The notes below the pieces were generated by a model. That model ran no database searches. It was not told where the DNA came from and saw only the letters and a program-made list of their open reading frames with translations. The translations under genes were made by a program, and so were the position numbers. Source: Bacillota bacterium (GTDB lineage Bacteria > Bacillota > Clostridia > Christensenellales > Aristaeellaceae). From it: a DNA stretch of 64,000 nt. Positions 8,185-15,766 of this stretch are shown one piece after another. Numbering within the stretch: position 1 is the stretch's first letter; each line of letters begins with the position of its first letter. The stretch spans positions 10,828 to 74,827 of the forward strand of contig JAEZIN010000007.1 of the NCBI GenBank assembly GCA_023436585.1, written 5' to 3'.

Positions 8185-9480
8185 TTACAGTCCCTCTTCC
8201 TGCTTGAGCATCCACTCGATATACAGGCCGTAGCCCTGGGTGGGATCGTTGACATAGACATGGGTTACAGCCCCGATGATGTGCCCGTTTTGTATGATGG
8301 GGCTTCCGCTCATACCCTGGACGATGCCGCCTGTCTTGTCCAGCAGTTCAGGGTCGGTAACCTTGATGACCATGGATTTGGGGGCAGGAGCCGCCTGACG
8401 GTTGGCTTGCACGATTTCCACCTTGTACTCCTTCAGGCCGCCGCCGTCTACGGAGGAGAGGATGGAGGCGGGACCCGTGCGGACCGTGCCCATCAGACCG
8501 ATGGGCAGGCCGTTGGGATACAGCTTGTTTGCCGGGGCTTTGTCCATTTTGCCGTAGATGCCGTAGTTGGTGTTTTTCAGAATATTGCCCAGCATGTTGT
8601 TCTCCCGGAGGAAAGAGCCCTTCAATTCGCCCGGCGCGCCTTTTTTGCCCTTTTGCACATCCACCACGTCTGCGTGCATCACCTGGCCCTGGCGCACGGA
8701 AAGAGGCTGGCCCGTGTCCGCGTCGGTAATGGCGTGGCCAAGCGCGCCGTACGCACCGCTTTTGGGGTCGAAAAACGACAATGTACCAACGCCGGCGGTG
8801 CTGTCGCGGACCCAGATGCCCAAACGGTAGCTTCCGCTGGCCTGGTCACGCTTGGGGGTCAGGGATACCTCCATGGGCCGGTTGTCCCGCAGCATTTGAA
8901 GCTGGAGGGGTTTACCTCCGCTTTGGGCAACCAGCTGGCTTAGGTGTGTGGAGCTTTCAATGGGCTGCCCGCCCAATTGCACCAGGACATCGCCCGGCCG
9001 TATGCCTGCCAGGCGCGCCGGGCTGGCACCGCCCTCGCCCCCCAGGTCGCTGGTGCCAACCACCAATACACCCTGTGTCTGCAGCGCTACGCCCACCGCC
9101 TCGCCGCCGGGAATGAGGATGCGCTCGGGCTCAACGGAAACCTCTACCTTTTTAATGGGCAGAATACCCAATAGGTCCAGGGAAAGAACGGCATTGCCCG
9201 TCTGATTCCCGGTCAGCTGGACGTTGCTTGCCGCCCGGCCGTTCAGTGTCTCATCTGTAGAGGAGAGAACGGAGATATCCCCCTGTTCCACGCGGATGGA
9301 AAATGGCAGCCCCATCGACAATATCTGCCGGTGGCCCGCGGTAACGTAAATGTGGTCGGGCAATTGCATCAGAGCTTGTGCTTGCGGGGAAAAATACCCG
9401 ATGACAAGAAACAGGGAAAGCAAAATGCCAATTACGTGCCGCACCCGGGAATGCTTTTGCCTAAAACGATACGTGCGCAT
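8185..9480 (-). CDS. spoIVB: SpoIVB peptidase (S55 family, PDZ domain)
   Basis: SpoIVB is the serine peptidase secreted from the forespore that triggers pro-sigma-K processing in the mother cell. The 431 residues show an N-terminal signal/anchor helix (about 15-37), a PDZ domain (about 130-205, PARLAGIRPGDVLVQLGG) and the S55 catalytic region. The likely catalytic His lies in GALGHAI and the Ser in QGMSGSPIIQNG. AAGGGG precedes the ATG at 9480. A forespore-type promoter match lies just upstream. The length is normal for the family. spo0A follows after about 100 bases. Confidence 0.95.
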   Translation of the reverse strand: MRTYRFRQKHSRVRHVIGILLSLFLVIGYFSPQAQALMQLPDHIYVTAGHRQILSMGLPFSIRVEQGDISVLSSTDETLNGRAASNVQLTGNQTGNAVLSLDLLGILPIKKVEVSVEPERILIPGGEAVGVALQTQGVLVVGTSDLGGEGGASPARLAGIRPGDVLVQLGGQPIESSTHLSQLVAQSGGKPLQLQMLRDNRPMEVSLTPKRDQASGSYRLGIWVRDSTAGVGTLSFFDPKSGAYGALGHAITDADTGQPLSVRQGQVMHADVVDVQKGKKGAPGELKGSFLRENNMLGNILKNTNYGIYGKMDKAPANKLYPNGLPIGLMGTVRTGPASILSSVDGGGLKEYKVEIVQANRQAAPAPKSMVIKVTDPELLDKTGGIVQGMSGSPIIQNGHIIGAVTHVYVNDPTQGYGLYIEWMLKQEEGL

Positions 9481-9511
9481 GATGACGCCCCTTCTTTGCG
9501 TTGTTCAGCCA

Positions 9512-9541
9512 TAACATGGGCCCGGGGCGGTCAAAATATGC
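9512..9541 (-). promoter_or_regulatory. Candidate sigma-G/sigma-F promoter of spoIVB
   Basis: On the minus strand GCATA (9537-9541), 18 bases, CATGTTA (9512-9518) matches the pattern GHATR-N17/18-CATNHTA. The leader is about 25 bases, with a ribosome-binding site. In Bacillus subtilis spoIVB is a forespore gene, so the match fits. Confidence 0.6.
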
Positions 9542-9640
9542 TGGGAAGGACAGACAAGGCGCATCCTTCATGCCTTTACAAAACATGTCCCTTCCTGTAA
9601 AATGGCAGAAGAATTTTAAAGATTGTGGGGAATTAAGAGC

Positions 9641-10531
9641 ATGTTGTTGGGCGCTTTGGAGGCCGGCGGTACCAAGATGGTTTTGGCCGTGGGGGATGGC
9701 TCGGGCCATATTGCGGACAAGGTCAGCATTCCCACCACCGACCCGGAAGAAACCATGGCCGGCATATTGGCTTATTTCCAAAAATTTGAAATATCGGCCT
9801 TGGGCGTCGGCTGCTTTGGCCCGCTGGACCTGAAAACGTCTTCTCCTACATTCGGATACATCACGTCTACGCCCAAACTGAAGTGGAAGAACTTTCCGCT
9901 GGTCAGGACGCTGGCAGACGGCCTTCACGTGCCTGTGGCGCTGGATACCGACGTAAACGGCGCGGCGCTGGCGGAAAGCACCCTGGGCGCCGCGCGGGGA
10001 TTAAACAGCTGCCTGTATGTGACGGTAGGGACAGGCATCGGCGGCGGGCTGGTGGTGGAAGGAAACCTTGTCCACGGACTTTTGCATCCCGAATTCGGGC
10101 ATATGCTGCTGCGTCCCCTGAAGGACGATCCTTCGCCGGACGGCTTCTGCCCGTACCACGGAGGCTGCCTGGAGGGCTTGGCCTGCGGCCCGGCCATAGA
10201 AAAGCGCTGGGGCATCTCCGCCAAGGAAATGAAGCCCGATCATCCCGCCTGGGCGCTGGAGGCCGGGTATCTGGCCCAGATGTGCGTAAACGCCATCGTC
10301 TCCTTTTCGCCTGAAAAGATCATACTGGGCGGCGGCGTGATGCAGCAGCCCCATTTGTTCCCCATGATCCGCAGGGAAACGCTGCGCCTGCTGGGCGGAT
10401 ACGTGCAGCATACCCAGATTTTGAACGGCATGGAGGATTATATCGTTCCGCCTGGCCTTGATACGCAAAGCGGTATCCAGGGCGCGTTCCTGCTGGCAAA
10501 ACGGGCGCTTGCAGCCGGGGGGAACATATGA
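9641..10531 (+). CDS. ROK-family sugar kinase (fructokinase-like)
   Basis: A kinase of about 296 residues of the ROK family, cytoplasmic. It has the ATP-binding start GALEAGGTKMVLA, the central DTDVNGAALAE and VTVGTGIGGG, and the zinc-site region EFGHM followed by CPYHGGCLEGLACGP. The short spacing of that site resembles bacterial fructokinases (ScrK/GmuE type) more than glucokinases, so fructose or mannose phosphorylation is likely but not shown. The ATG at 9641 was chosen because it follows GGGGAA and aligns with the family start. It overlaps the next gene (ATGA). Confidence 0.88.
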   Translation: MLLGALEAGGTKMVLAVGDGSGHIADKVSIPTTDPEETMAGILAYFQKFEISALGVGCFGPLDLKTSSPTFGYITSTPKLKWKNFPLVRTLADGLHVPVALDTDVNGAALAESTLGAARGLNSCLYVTVGTGIGGGLVVEGNLVHGLLHPEFGHMLLRPLKDDPSPDGFCPYHGGCLEGLACGPAIEKRWGISAKEMKPDHPAWALEAGYLAQMCVNAIVSFSPEKIILGGGVMQQPHLFPMIRRETLRLLGGYVQHTQILNGMEDYIVPPGLDTQSGIQGAFLLAKRALAAGGNI

Positions 10532-10941
10532 ACATCCTGGTGATGGACGGCCAGGGCGGCGGCATGGGCCGGGCGCTGGTGGAATGCCTGCGCCAGGCGC
10601 TGCCAGATGCGGACATCACCGCCGTAGGCACCAATGCTGCGGCTACCGCCGCCATGCTCAGGGCCGGCGCCAGCCAGGCCGCCACCGGCGAAAACGCGGC
10701 GGTCTACAACATGAAATACGCCGATGTGATCCTGGGACCTATCGGTATCCTGGTGGCCAACGGGCTGTTGGGGGAGGTTACGCCCCGGATGGCTTCTGCC
10801 CTGGGGGAATGCGAGGCGTTGAAAATACTGATTCCAGTGCACAAATGCCACGTGGAAATCGCGGGGCTGCAGGATCAGCCCATCACCCAGTTCATCGCTT
10901 CGGCAGTGGAAAAGGTGCAAAAGCTTGAAAAGAGGGTATAG
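10528..10941 (+). CDS. DUF3842 family protein
   Basis: A 137-residue cytoplasmic protein starting MNILVMDGQGGGMGRALVE, a glycine-rich nucleotide-binding-like turn. It then has AVGTNAAATAAMLRAGA and a conserved GPIGILVANGLLGEVTP stretch. I recognise it as DUF3842, found in Clostridia and of unknown function. It overlaps the ROK kinase stop by four bases, so the two are coupled, suggesting a role near sugar metabolism. Confidence 0.75.
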   Translation: MNILVMDGQGGGMGRALVECLRQALPDADITAVGTNAAATAAMLRAGASQAATGENAAVYNMKYADVILGPIGILVANGLLGEVTPRMASALGECEALKILIPVHKCHVEIAGLQDQPITQFIASAVEKVQKLEKRV

Positions 10942-10983
10942 ATTCATTATGTAAGTATTCATTGGAGCGGGGAAGGTGGAAGC

Positions 10984-11439
10984 ATGCACAGCGATGCCGG
11001 TACAGCTATGGAGTATTTATCGCAATTGCCGCCTGACAGGCGGGAGATCATGGAGAAGCTGAGGGCAAAAGTGCTTGAAAACCTTCCCGGTGGGCTGGAG
11101 GAAAGGATGCTCTATGGCATGGTCTGCTATGTGATCCCCCACAGCCTGTATCCCAAAGGATATCATGTAGACCCCAAACTCCCGCTGACCATGATGGCCA
11201 TTGCTTCCCAGAAAAACCATATTGCGCTGTATCATATGGGGATTTATACCTTTCCGGATGTGTATGGCTGGTTTATGGAATCCTATGAAAAGGCGGCCGG
11301 CAAAAAGCCGGATATCGGCAAAAGCTGCATCCGCATAAGGCCGGCGGCAAAAATTCCTTTTGACCTGCTTGGTCAATTGTGCGGCAAGGTCACCGTGGAA
11401 GAGTATCTGCGCGTATATGAACAGGAAAGAGCGAAATGA
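10984..11439 (+). CDS. DUF1801 (YdhG-like) family protein
   Basis: A 151-residue soluble protein with the DUF1801 signature: EYLSQLPPDRREIMEKLRAKV, then a GGLEERMLYGMVCYVIP segment and IALYHMGIYTFPD. The family is related to frataxin-like and YdeI proteins, and its function is not established. GGAAGGTGG precedes the ATG. Its stop overlaps the DUF1905 gene start (ATGA), and the two families often travel together, so one functional unit is likely. Confidence 0.78.
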   Translation: MHSDAGTAMEYLSQLPPDRREIMEKLRAKVLENLPGGLEERMLYGMVCYVIPHSLYPKGYHVDPKLPLTMMAIASQKNHIALYHMGIYTFPDVYGWFMESYEKAAGKKPDIGKSCIRIRPAAKIPFDLLGQLCGKVTVEEYLRVYEQERAK

Positions 11440-11726
11440 CCGGGATGGGGGCCAGCAGGTTGGAGAAGGAATTTGCCTTTGACGCCGAACTGAAGAAGGT
11501 GCCCGACATCGACGGGGCATACATAGAGATACCGTTTGACGTGAAGGAAGTGTTCGGGAAAGGACGCGTACCCGTCCATGCCACCTTCAACGGCGAGCCT
11601 TACGATGGCAGTCTGGTGCGCATGGGCACGCCGTGCCATATCCTGGGAGTCCGAAAGGAGATTCGCCAGAAGATTGGCAAGCAGCCGGGAGATGTGGTGC
11701 ATGTGACGATCCGGGAGAGGATATAA
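11436..11726 (+). CDS. DUF1905 family protein
   Basis: A 96-residue beta-rich protein with the family features FDAELKKVPDIDGAYIEIPFDV, GKGRVPVHATFNGEPY and GVRKEIRQKIGKQPGDVV. DUF1905 domains are often joined to or next to YdeI/OmdA-like domains. It is coupled to the preceding DUF1801 gene by a four-base overlap and followed by a terminator. The function is unknown. Confidence 0.78.
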   Translation: MTGMGASRLEKEFAFDAELKKVPDIDGAYIEIPFDVKEVFGKGRVPVHATFNGEPYDGSLVRMGTPCHILGVRKEIRQKIGKQPGDVVHVTIRERI

Positions 11727-11805
11727 GGGATGCGCCTGTTCCTTCCTGAACGATCAGCGCATCGGACTCTTTACTAATAGTGATCTAAGCTTTTTTTTGA
11801 AATAT

Positions 11806-11838
11806 GCGAGGGTAGCTATGTCTACCCTTGCTTTTTTA
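11806..11838 (+). terminator. Rho-independent terminator of the ROK-DUF1905 operon
   Basis: GAGGGTAG/CTACCCTT stem with a six-base loop, followed by GCTTTTTT. Confidence 0.85.
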
Positions 11839-11928
11839 TTGCCTTGCCCATGCCGGACAGGAAGGCACATGGATGCCCATACAGGATAACCATGTTCACT
11901 GCTGAAAGTACAATACTTCCCCAAAGGA

Positions 11929-11959
11929 CAACCCCTGTGGATGTGATCCACAGGGGTTG
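11929..11959. repeat. Perfect 14-bp hairpin between convergent genes
   Basis: Arms CAACCCCTGTGGAT and its complement around a three-base loop. It could terminate the minus-strand CAP gene, although no T-run follows. The rest of 11840-12115 shows no gene or known element that I can see. Confidence 0.55.
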
Positions 11960-12115
11960 CGGGTTCGGCTAAGCTTTTGGCTTTGCCTTATGAAACGCCA
12001 GAAATGACCAGGAAACGCCGTGTTTCTCTGTTGGGGCAGGTCAGGTTGATACCCTTGCCGATGGCATCTTCCGGATCTGAGTTGATACTTTCCTCAGCCA
12101 TCCCGGCACCAGCTC

Positions 12116-12796
12116 TCACAAGCCGGGGTTTTTCCCGAGTGTTACGCTGGCGGGAGGCGCGCTCAAAGCGGCCTGAAGATCGACGGACTGAGAAAGCTTG
12201 TCCAGAGCCCCTGTCTGGGTGCCTGTGGATCTGCCTGTCTTCTGGGTTTTCCCGGAAGAGGCAGGAGCAGAGGCCGTCTTTTCACCGGAGGTCTCACTGG
12301 GAGCGCCGGCGGTGTTCTTGGTGGTTGTCTTTTTCGTGGTTTTCACGTCATTGGCGAATACCTGCACCCAGTAGGTGACGCCGTCGATGACGACGGAGGC
12401 AACGCCCATTTTGGTGAACTTCTTGTTCAGAATGTTATCACGGTGGCCTTCGGAATCCATCCAGTCGTCCACGACTTTGTCGGCAGAGTACTGTCCCTTG
12501 GCCAGGTTTTCACCACGGTAGGAGGCAGATACGCCAGCTTCGGAGAAAGCGGTCTTCCATTCCTCGCCGTTGGGGCGGGTATGGCTCCATTTTTCGACGA
12601 TTTCGGCGGCGCGCAGCTCAGCAACACGGTTGAGGTCATCGTTGAGTTTAACGGTTTTCAAACCGGCGGCCTTGCGCTCTTTGTTGACCAGGTCAAGGAC
12701 ATCGGAGGATTTGTCGGCCAAAGCACCTGCGAAGGTGGTAAAAAGAACAACCAAAACAAGGATCAGTGCGGCCAATGCTTTTGCGGAACGGAACAT
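12116..12796 (-). CDS. Secreted CAP-domain (SCP/YkwD-like) protein
   Basis: A 226-residue exported protein. It has a signal peptide of about 27 residues ending ALA, then a CAP domain (about 32-150) with the family marks HTRPNGEEW, GENLAKG and WMDSEGHRDNIL. A low-complexity Thr/Ser/Lys-rich tail lacks any anchor motif. Bacterial CAP proteins are common at the cell surface and spore coat of Firmicutes, and their biochemical role is uncertain. The ATG at 12796 sits next to AAGGGAG, which directly abuts the last of four c-di-GMP-I aptamers, so expression almost certainly depends on c-di-GMP. Confidence 0.92.
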   Translation of the reverse strand: MFRSAKALAALILVLVVLFTTFAGALADKSSDVLDLVNKERKAAGLKTVKLNDDLNRVAELRAAEIVEKWSHTRPNGEEWKTAFSEAGVSASYRGENLAKGQYSADKVVDDWMDSEGHRDNILNKKFTKMGVASVVIDGVTYWVQVFANDVKTTKKTTTKNTAGAPSETSGEKTASAPASSGKTQKTGRSTGTQTGALDKLSQSVDLQAALSAPPASVTLGKNPGL

Positions 12797-12810
12797 GAAA
12801 ATTCTCCCTT

Positions 12811-12890
12811 CGGAAACTGGCTGTCATGCGGCCTGCGCCGTTTAGACCCTTTAGCTTTGCGTCACGGGCTTTCGCCCGTTTTGCCTTTTT
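12811..12890 (-). ncRNA. Cyclic-di-GMP-I riboswitch, copy 4 (gene-proximal)
   Basis: Read on the minus strand it has GGCAAAAC, a P2 hairpin closed by a GAAA tetraloop, the hallmark GACGCAAAGC (12854-12863), GGGTCTAAAC, a P3 hairpin and ATGACAGCCAG. It ends directly at the Shine-Dalgarno sequence of the CAP gene, which suggests control of ribosome access. Confidence 0.9.
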
Positions 12891-12970
12891 CGGAAACTGG
12901 CTGCCATGCGGCATATGCCGTTTAGGCCCTGTAGCTTTGCGTCACGGGCTTTCGTCCGTTTTGCCTTTGG
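12891..12970 (-). ncRNA. Cyclic-di-GMP-I riboswitch, copy 3
   Basis: Same core, with GACGCAAAGC at 12934-12943, GGCCTAAAC and ATGGCAGCCAG. The P2 hairpin has one A-C mismatch compared with the other copies, so this may be the weakest aptamer. Confidence 0.88.
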
Positions 12971-13050
12971 TACGGCAGCTGGCGATCATGCGGCTTGCGC
13001 CGTTTAGACCCTGTAGCTTTGCGTCGCGGGCTTTCGCCCGTTTTGCCCTT
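12971..13050 (-). ncRNA. Cyclic-di-GMP-I riboswitch, copy 2
   Basis: GACGCAAAGC at 13016-13025, a GAAA-capped P2, GGGTCTAAAC, P3, and GCCAGCTGCC, which pairs best with GGGCA at the 5' side (P1). Confidence 0.9.
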
Positions 13051-13134
13051 TGCGGGAACTGGCTACCATGCGGCTTTCGCCGTTTAGGCCCTGTAGCTTT
13101 GCGTCACGGGCTTTCGCCCGTTTTGCCTTTGGGA
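13051..13134 (-). ncRNA. Cyclic-di-GMP-I riboswitch, copy 1 (promoter-proximal)
   Basis: GACGCAAAGC at 13096-13105 with all flanking core elements (GGCAAAAC, GAAA loop, GGCCTAAAC, GGTAGCCAG). The four copies repeat with a period of 80-82 bases and no spacer. Confidence 0.9.
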
Positions 13135-13270
13135 GGAATGAAATTCCCCAAAATTGGACCGGCAAGTTTGATATGCGCGGCGATTCAGGCTTCTTTCGGC
13201 GATCCCCCCTTCGTTTAGAGAATAGTCGTTTGGAATGGGACAAACTTCCAATTCTGTTCCGACACTTCCC
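13135..13270 (-). other. 5' leader upstream of the riboswitch array
   Basis: About 130 transcribed bases between the promoter and the first aptamer. Inverted arms GGAA/TTCC and a GC-rich segment containing GATCGCCGAAAG can be seen, but no known RNA family was recognised. The rest of the gap, 13306-13496, has no gene. Confidence 0.4.
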
Positions 13271-13276
13271 CACTAC

Positions 13277-13305
13277 ATATTAGTGCATTCCTGGAAAAAA
13301 GTCAA
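13277..13305 (-). promoter_or_regulatory. sigma-A promoter of the riboswitch-CAP transcript
   Basis: On the minus strand TTGACT (13300-13305), 17 bases, TAATAT (13277-13282). The predicted leader to the CAP start is about 470 bases. Confidence 0.82.
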
Positions 13306-13496
13306 TATTGTCTCTCTAATTATGACAAAAGATAGACATTTTTGCCTGGTTCTGCACTCGTTTGAATTATGGACAAAAAATATACCGGTGAAAAGATGTT
13401 TCCTCCTTCCACCGGCACAGCCTGAATATAAAACACCATCCCGCGAAGCGCAGGATGGTATGTAAAGGTATCAGCAAAAAAATCAGAATCCGATGC

Positions 13497-14009
13497 TTAT
13501 ATGTCGTCCGGCGGGCATTCCTTCAGGCAGCAGACATACCTGGTGAAAGGAAGCGTCGTGCCGCCTACCGCCTTGTCCCGGGTACCGCCCACGGGCTTGA
13601 AGCCAAACTGCTGGTAATGGAAGCGGGCCCGCAGGTTATCGCGCAGAACCCATACCTCCACATAGCTGGCGTCCATGGCTGTCATTTCCTTCAGGATGGC
13701 ATCCACCAACACCTGAAGATCCTGCAGGGAAACGCCGGGCAACCACTGCAGGTCCAGTATTTCGCCGGAGGCCGGCGAAGGCAGGCGGTATGCCGAAAAG
13801 GCCATCAATGCATCGTCCAGATACAATAGGGAGACCCTCACCGATGGATCGGAGAGCCATTGCCGGAATGCAGCTTCAAACTCATGATCGTCCTGAAGAT
13901 CGCACAGGACGTCAAAGCCCTTGTATACCTGCTGGCAATAATCCCGGCGAAGCTTCAACAATTCGTTAAAATCCTCCGGCTGCGCCGGACGAATCACACG
14001 TACTGCCAT
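13497..14009 (-). CDS. GNAT-family N-acetyltransferase
   Basis: A 170-residue cytoplasmic protein with the GNAT fold. It opens VIRPAQPEDFNELLKLRRDY and ends with the acetyl-CoA-site region NLRARFHYQQFGFKPVGGTRD. The central pyrophosphate-binding loop is less standard. The substrate is unknown. The ATG at 14009 lies two bases after the stop of the upstream PRPP-synthetase-like gene with no clear ribosome-binding site, so translation may depend on coupling. Confidence 0.8.
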   Translation of the reverse strand: MAVRVIRPAQPEDFNELLKLRRDYCQQVYKGFDVLCDLQDDHEFEAAFRQWLSDPSVRVSLLYLDDALMAFSAYRLPSPASGEILDLQWLPGVSLQDLQVLVDAILKEMTAMDASYVEVWVLRDNLRARFHYQQFGFKPVGGTRDKAVGGTTLPFTRYVCCLKECPPDDI

Positions 14010-14011
14010 AA

Positions 14012-15238
14012 TTATACCAAACGGAGGCCAAATTGGGCCTGCTCATCGTTGTATTTGGAAAGCATGGTTTTGATGCGGTTATAGGGGTTTAACAGCTTGC
14101 TGAGCGACCTGTCATGGTTCAGCGTGGCGATAATATAGGACAGGTACTTACTCATGTCTGCCTCTATGAACCAGGGCGCTGCCATCAGTTCCGGCGTGCG
14201 GTAGGTTAAGTTGGTGGCAATCACCCTGGTGATGACGCCTTCCTCGTACGCCGCGTTGAACTCCTTCAGGCCGTTGGTGAAGAATGCGAAGGTACCGGCG
14301 GCAAAAATTCTGTTTGCCTTGCGCTTTTTCAGCTCCCTGGCCAGATCCAGAATGGACTCGCCGGAGGAGATGATGTCGTCGGCTACAAAAACATCTTTGC
14401 CTTCCACGGAATCACCCAGGTATTCGTGGGCAATAATGGGATTGCGGCCGTTCACGATGCTGGTGTAATCCCGGCGCTTGTAAAAAAGGCCCATGTCCAC
14501 ACCCAGAACGGAGGAATAAAAGATGTTGCGGTCGATGGCGCCTTCGTCAGGGCTGACGATCATCATGTGCCGCTTGTCGATGGTCAGGTCTTTTTCCTTG
14601 CGCAAAAGCGCCTTGAAAATCTGGTAGGATGGCATGACGCTTTCAAAGCCGATCAGGGGGATGGCGTTGACCACGCGGTTGTCGTGGGCGTCGAAGGTGA
14701 TGATGTTGGTAACGCCCATGTTCTGCAGTTCCTGCAGGGCAATGGCGCAGTCGAGGCTTTCCCGGGAGGTGCGGCGGTGCTGGCGGCCCTCGTAAAGCAT
14801 GGGCATGATGACATTGATACGCTTGGCCTTGCCGCCGATGGCAGCAATGATGCGTTTCAGGTCCTGGAAGTGGTCGTCGGGGGACATGGGTACATCGTTG
14901 CCGTACATTTTGTAGGTGCAGTTATAGGCGCCCACATCGCAAAGGATGTAGATGTCATAACCACGGACGCTTTCCTTGAGCATGCCCTTGGCTTCGCCTG
15001 TGCCAAACCTGGGGCAGTAGGCCTTGATGAGGAAATCGCCCCGGTCATAACCCGGCGCGGTAACCAGCTCCTGCTCTTCCTGTACCTCCTGGTGATCCCG
15101 CCACTTCATCAGCCATGCATTCACCTTTTCCCCCAGGGCCTCGGTGCCCCGCATGGCGATCAAGCCCAGAGGCCCGGTGGGAACAGACAGAAAGGCATCC
15201 TTGTTCCAGTCACTCATGAAATCCGTCAACAGCATCAT
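14012..15238 (-). CDS. Ribose-phosphate pyrophosphokinase-like protein (long clostridial form)
   Basis: Related to PRPP synthetase, which makes PRPP from ribose 5-phosphate and ATP. At about 408 residues it is longer than the usual 310-320. The C-terminal half keeps IVSPDEGAIDRN and the PRPP loop VFVADDIISSGESI; the middle has LQNMGVTNIITFDAHDN, which fits the Prs metal/ribose site. The N-terminal part differs from standard Prs. Starts are possible at GTG 15250, ATG 15238 or ATG 15235. I favour an ATG because GGAAGAGG lies just before it, but spacing is tight. Enzymatic activity is likely by motif, not proven. Confidence 0.85.
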   Translation of the reverse strand: MMLLTDFMSDWNKDAFLSVPTGPLGLIAMRGTEALGEKVNAWLMKWRDHQEVQEEQELVTAPGYDRGDFLIKAYCPRFGTGEAKGMLKESVRGYDIYILCDVGAYNCTYKMYGNDVPMSPDDHFQDLKRIIAAIGGKAKRINVIMPMLYEGRQHRRTSRESLDCAIALQELQNMGVTNIITFDAHDNRVVNAIPLIGFESVMPSYQIFKALLRKEKDLTIDKRHMMIVSPDEGAIDRNIFYSSVLGVDMGLFYKRRDYTSIVNGRNPIIAHEYLGDSVEGKDVFVADDIISSGESILDLARELKKRKANRIFAAGTFAFFTNGLKEFNAAYEEGVITRVIATNLTYRTPELMAAPWFIEADMSKYLSYIIATLNHDRSLSKLLNPYNRIKTMLSKYNDEQAQFGLRLV

Positions 15239-15267
15239 CCTCTTCCGCACGCATTTCGGACGGTGAC

Positions 15268-15296
15268 ATTATACCTTAAATTCCACACAGTGAGAA
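15268..15296 (-). promoter_or_regulatory. Probable promoter of the PRPP-synthetase-like gene
   Basis: A perfect TATAAT at 15268-15273 on the minus strand. The -35 region 17 bases further up (TTCTCA) is weak. The leader would be very short. Confidence 0.45.
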
Positions 15297-15443
15297 GGGC
15301 TTCCCGATAAAGAACGGATAAATAAGCTTCCTGACGAAAAATGCCGGTTAGTTTTATGTAAAATCACCGAAAGGTATTAGATGGTTCCATATCATTGTAT
15401 GTGTACTTTTCAATATATTTATGCCCGGTCTGCCACAATTTTA

Positions 15444-15472
15444 TTTACTTCCCATATCATGTATGGTACAAT
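15444..15472 (+). promoter_or_regulatory. sigma-A promoter of the trpS T-box transcript
   Basis: TTTACT (15444-15449), 17 bases, TACAAT (15467-15472). Confidence 0.65.
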
Positions 15473-15479
15473 GGCTCCA

Positions 15480-15735
15480 CACCTGTGATGGGGATTAGTA
15501 GCCGCACACGATGGGTCAAGCGAGCCGGGGGCGGTGGGAGCCCGGTACTGCATCAGGCGGGGAATGGACCCCGGAGGGCGCACCGAAAGGCAACTGCCTT
15601 AAGGCTGCGACGGAAGCCCGCCGTTATCGGGCGGAAGGCAATTTGTGCTTTCCATGAGCGGGCGCGAAAGCGCCAATAGGGGTGGCACCGCAGGCAACTG
15701 TCCCCAATACCGGGGGAACGGCTGCTTTTTTTGTA
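15480..15735 (+). ncRNA. T-box leader (tryptophan) upstream of trpS
   Basis: The leader senses uncharged tRNA-Trp. The T-box sequence AGGGGTGGCACCGC ends at 15691. The specifier loop reads GGAATGGACC, with a UGG Trp codon at 15565-15567, matching the gene downstream. After the T-box a GC-rich terminator (GTCCCC/GGGGGA core) ends in CTTTTTTT near 15724-15732, and it competes with the antiterminator. Confidence 0.92.
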
Positions 15736-15766
15736 TCCGCATCCCCACATCAAGGAGGTTAATTTC

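Noticed and set aside
12826..13283. Open frames on the plus strand giving repeated RPFSFASRAFARFAF-like peptides
   Set aside because: They are translations of the riboswitch array in antisense; the repeat is RNA structure, not protein.
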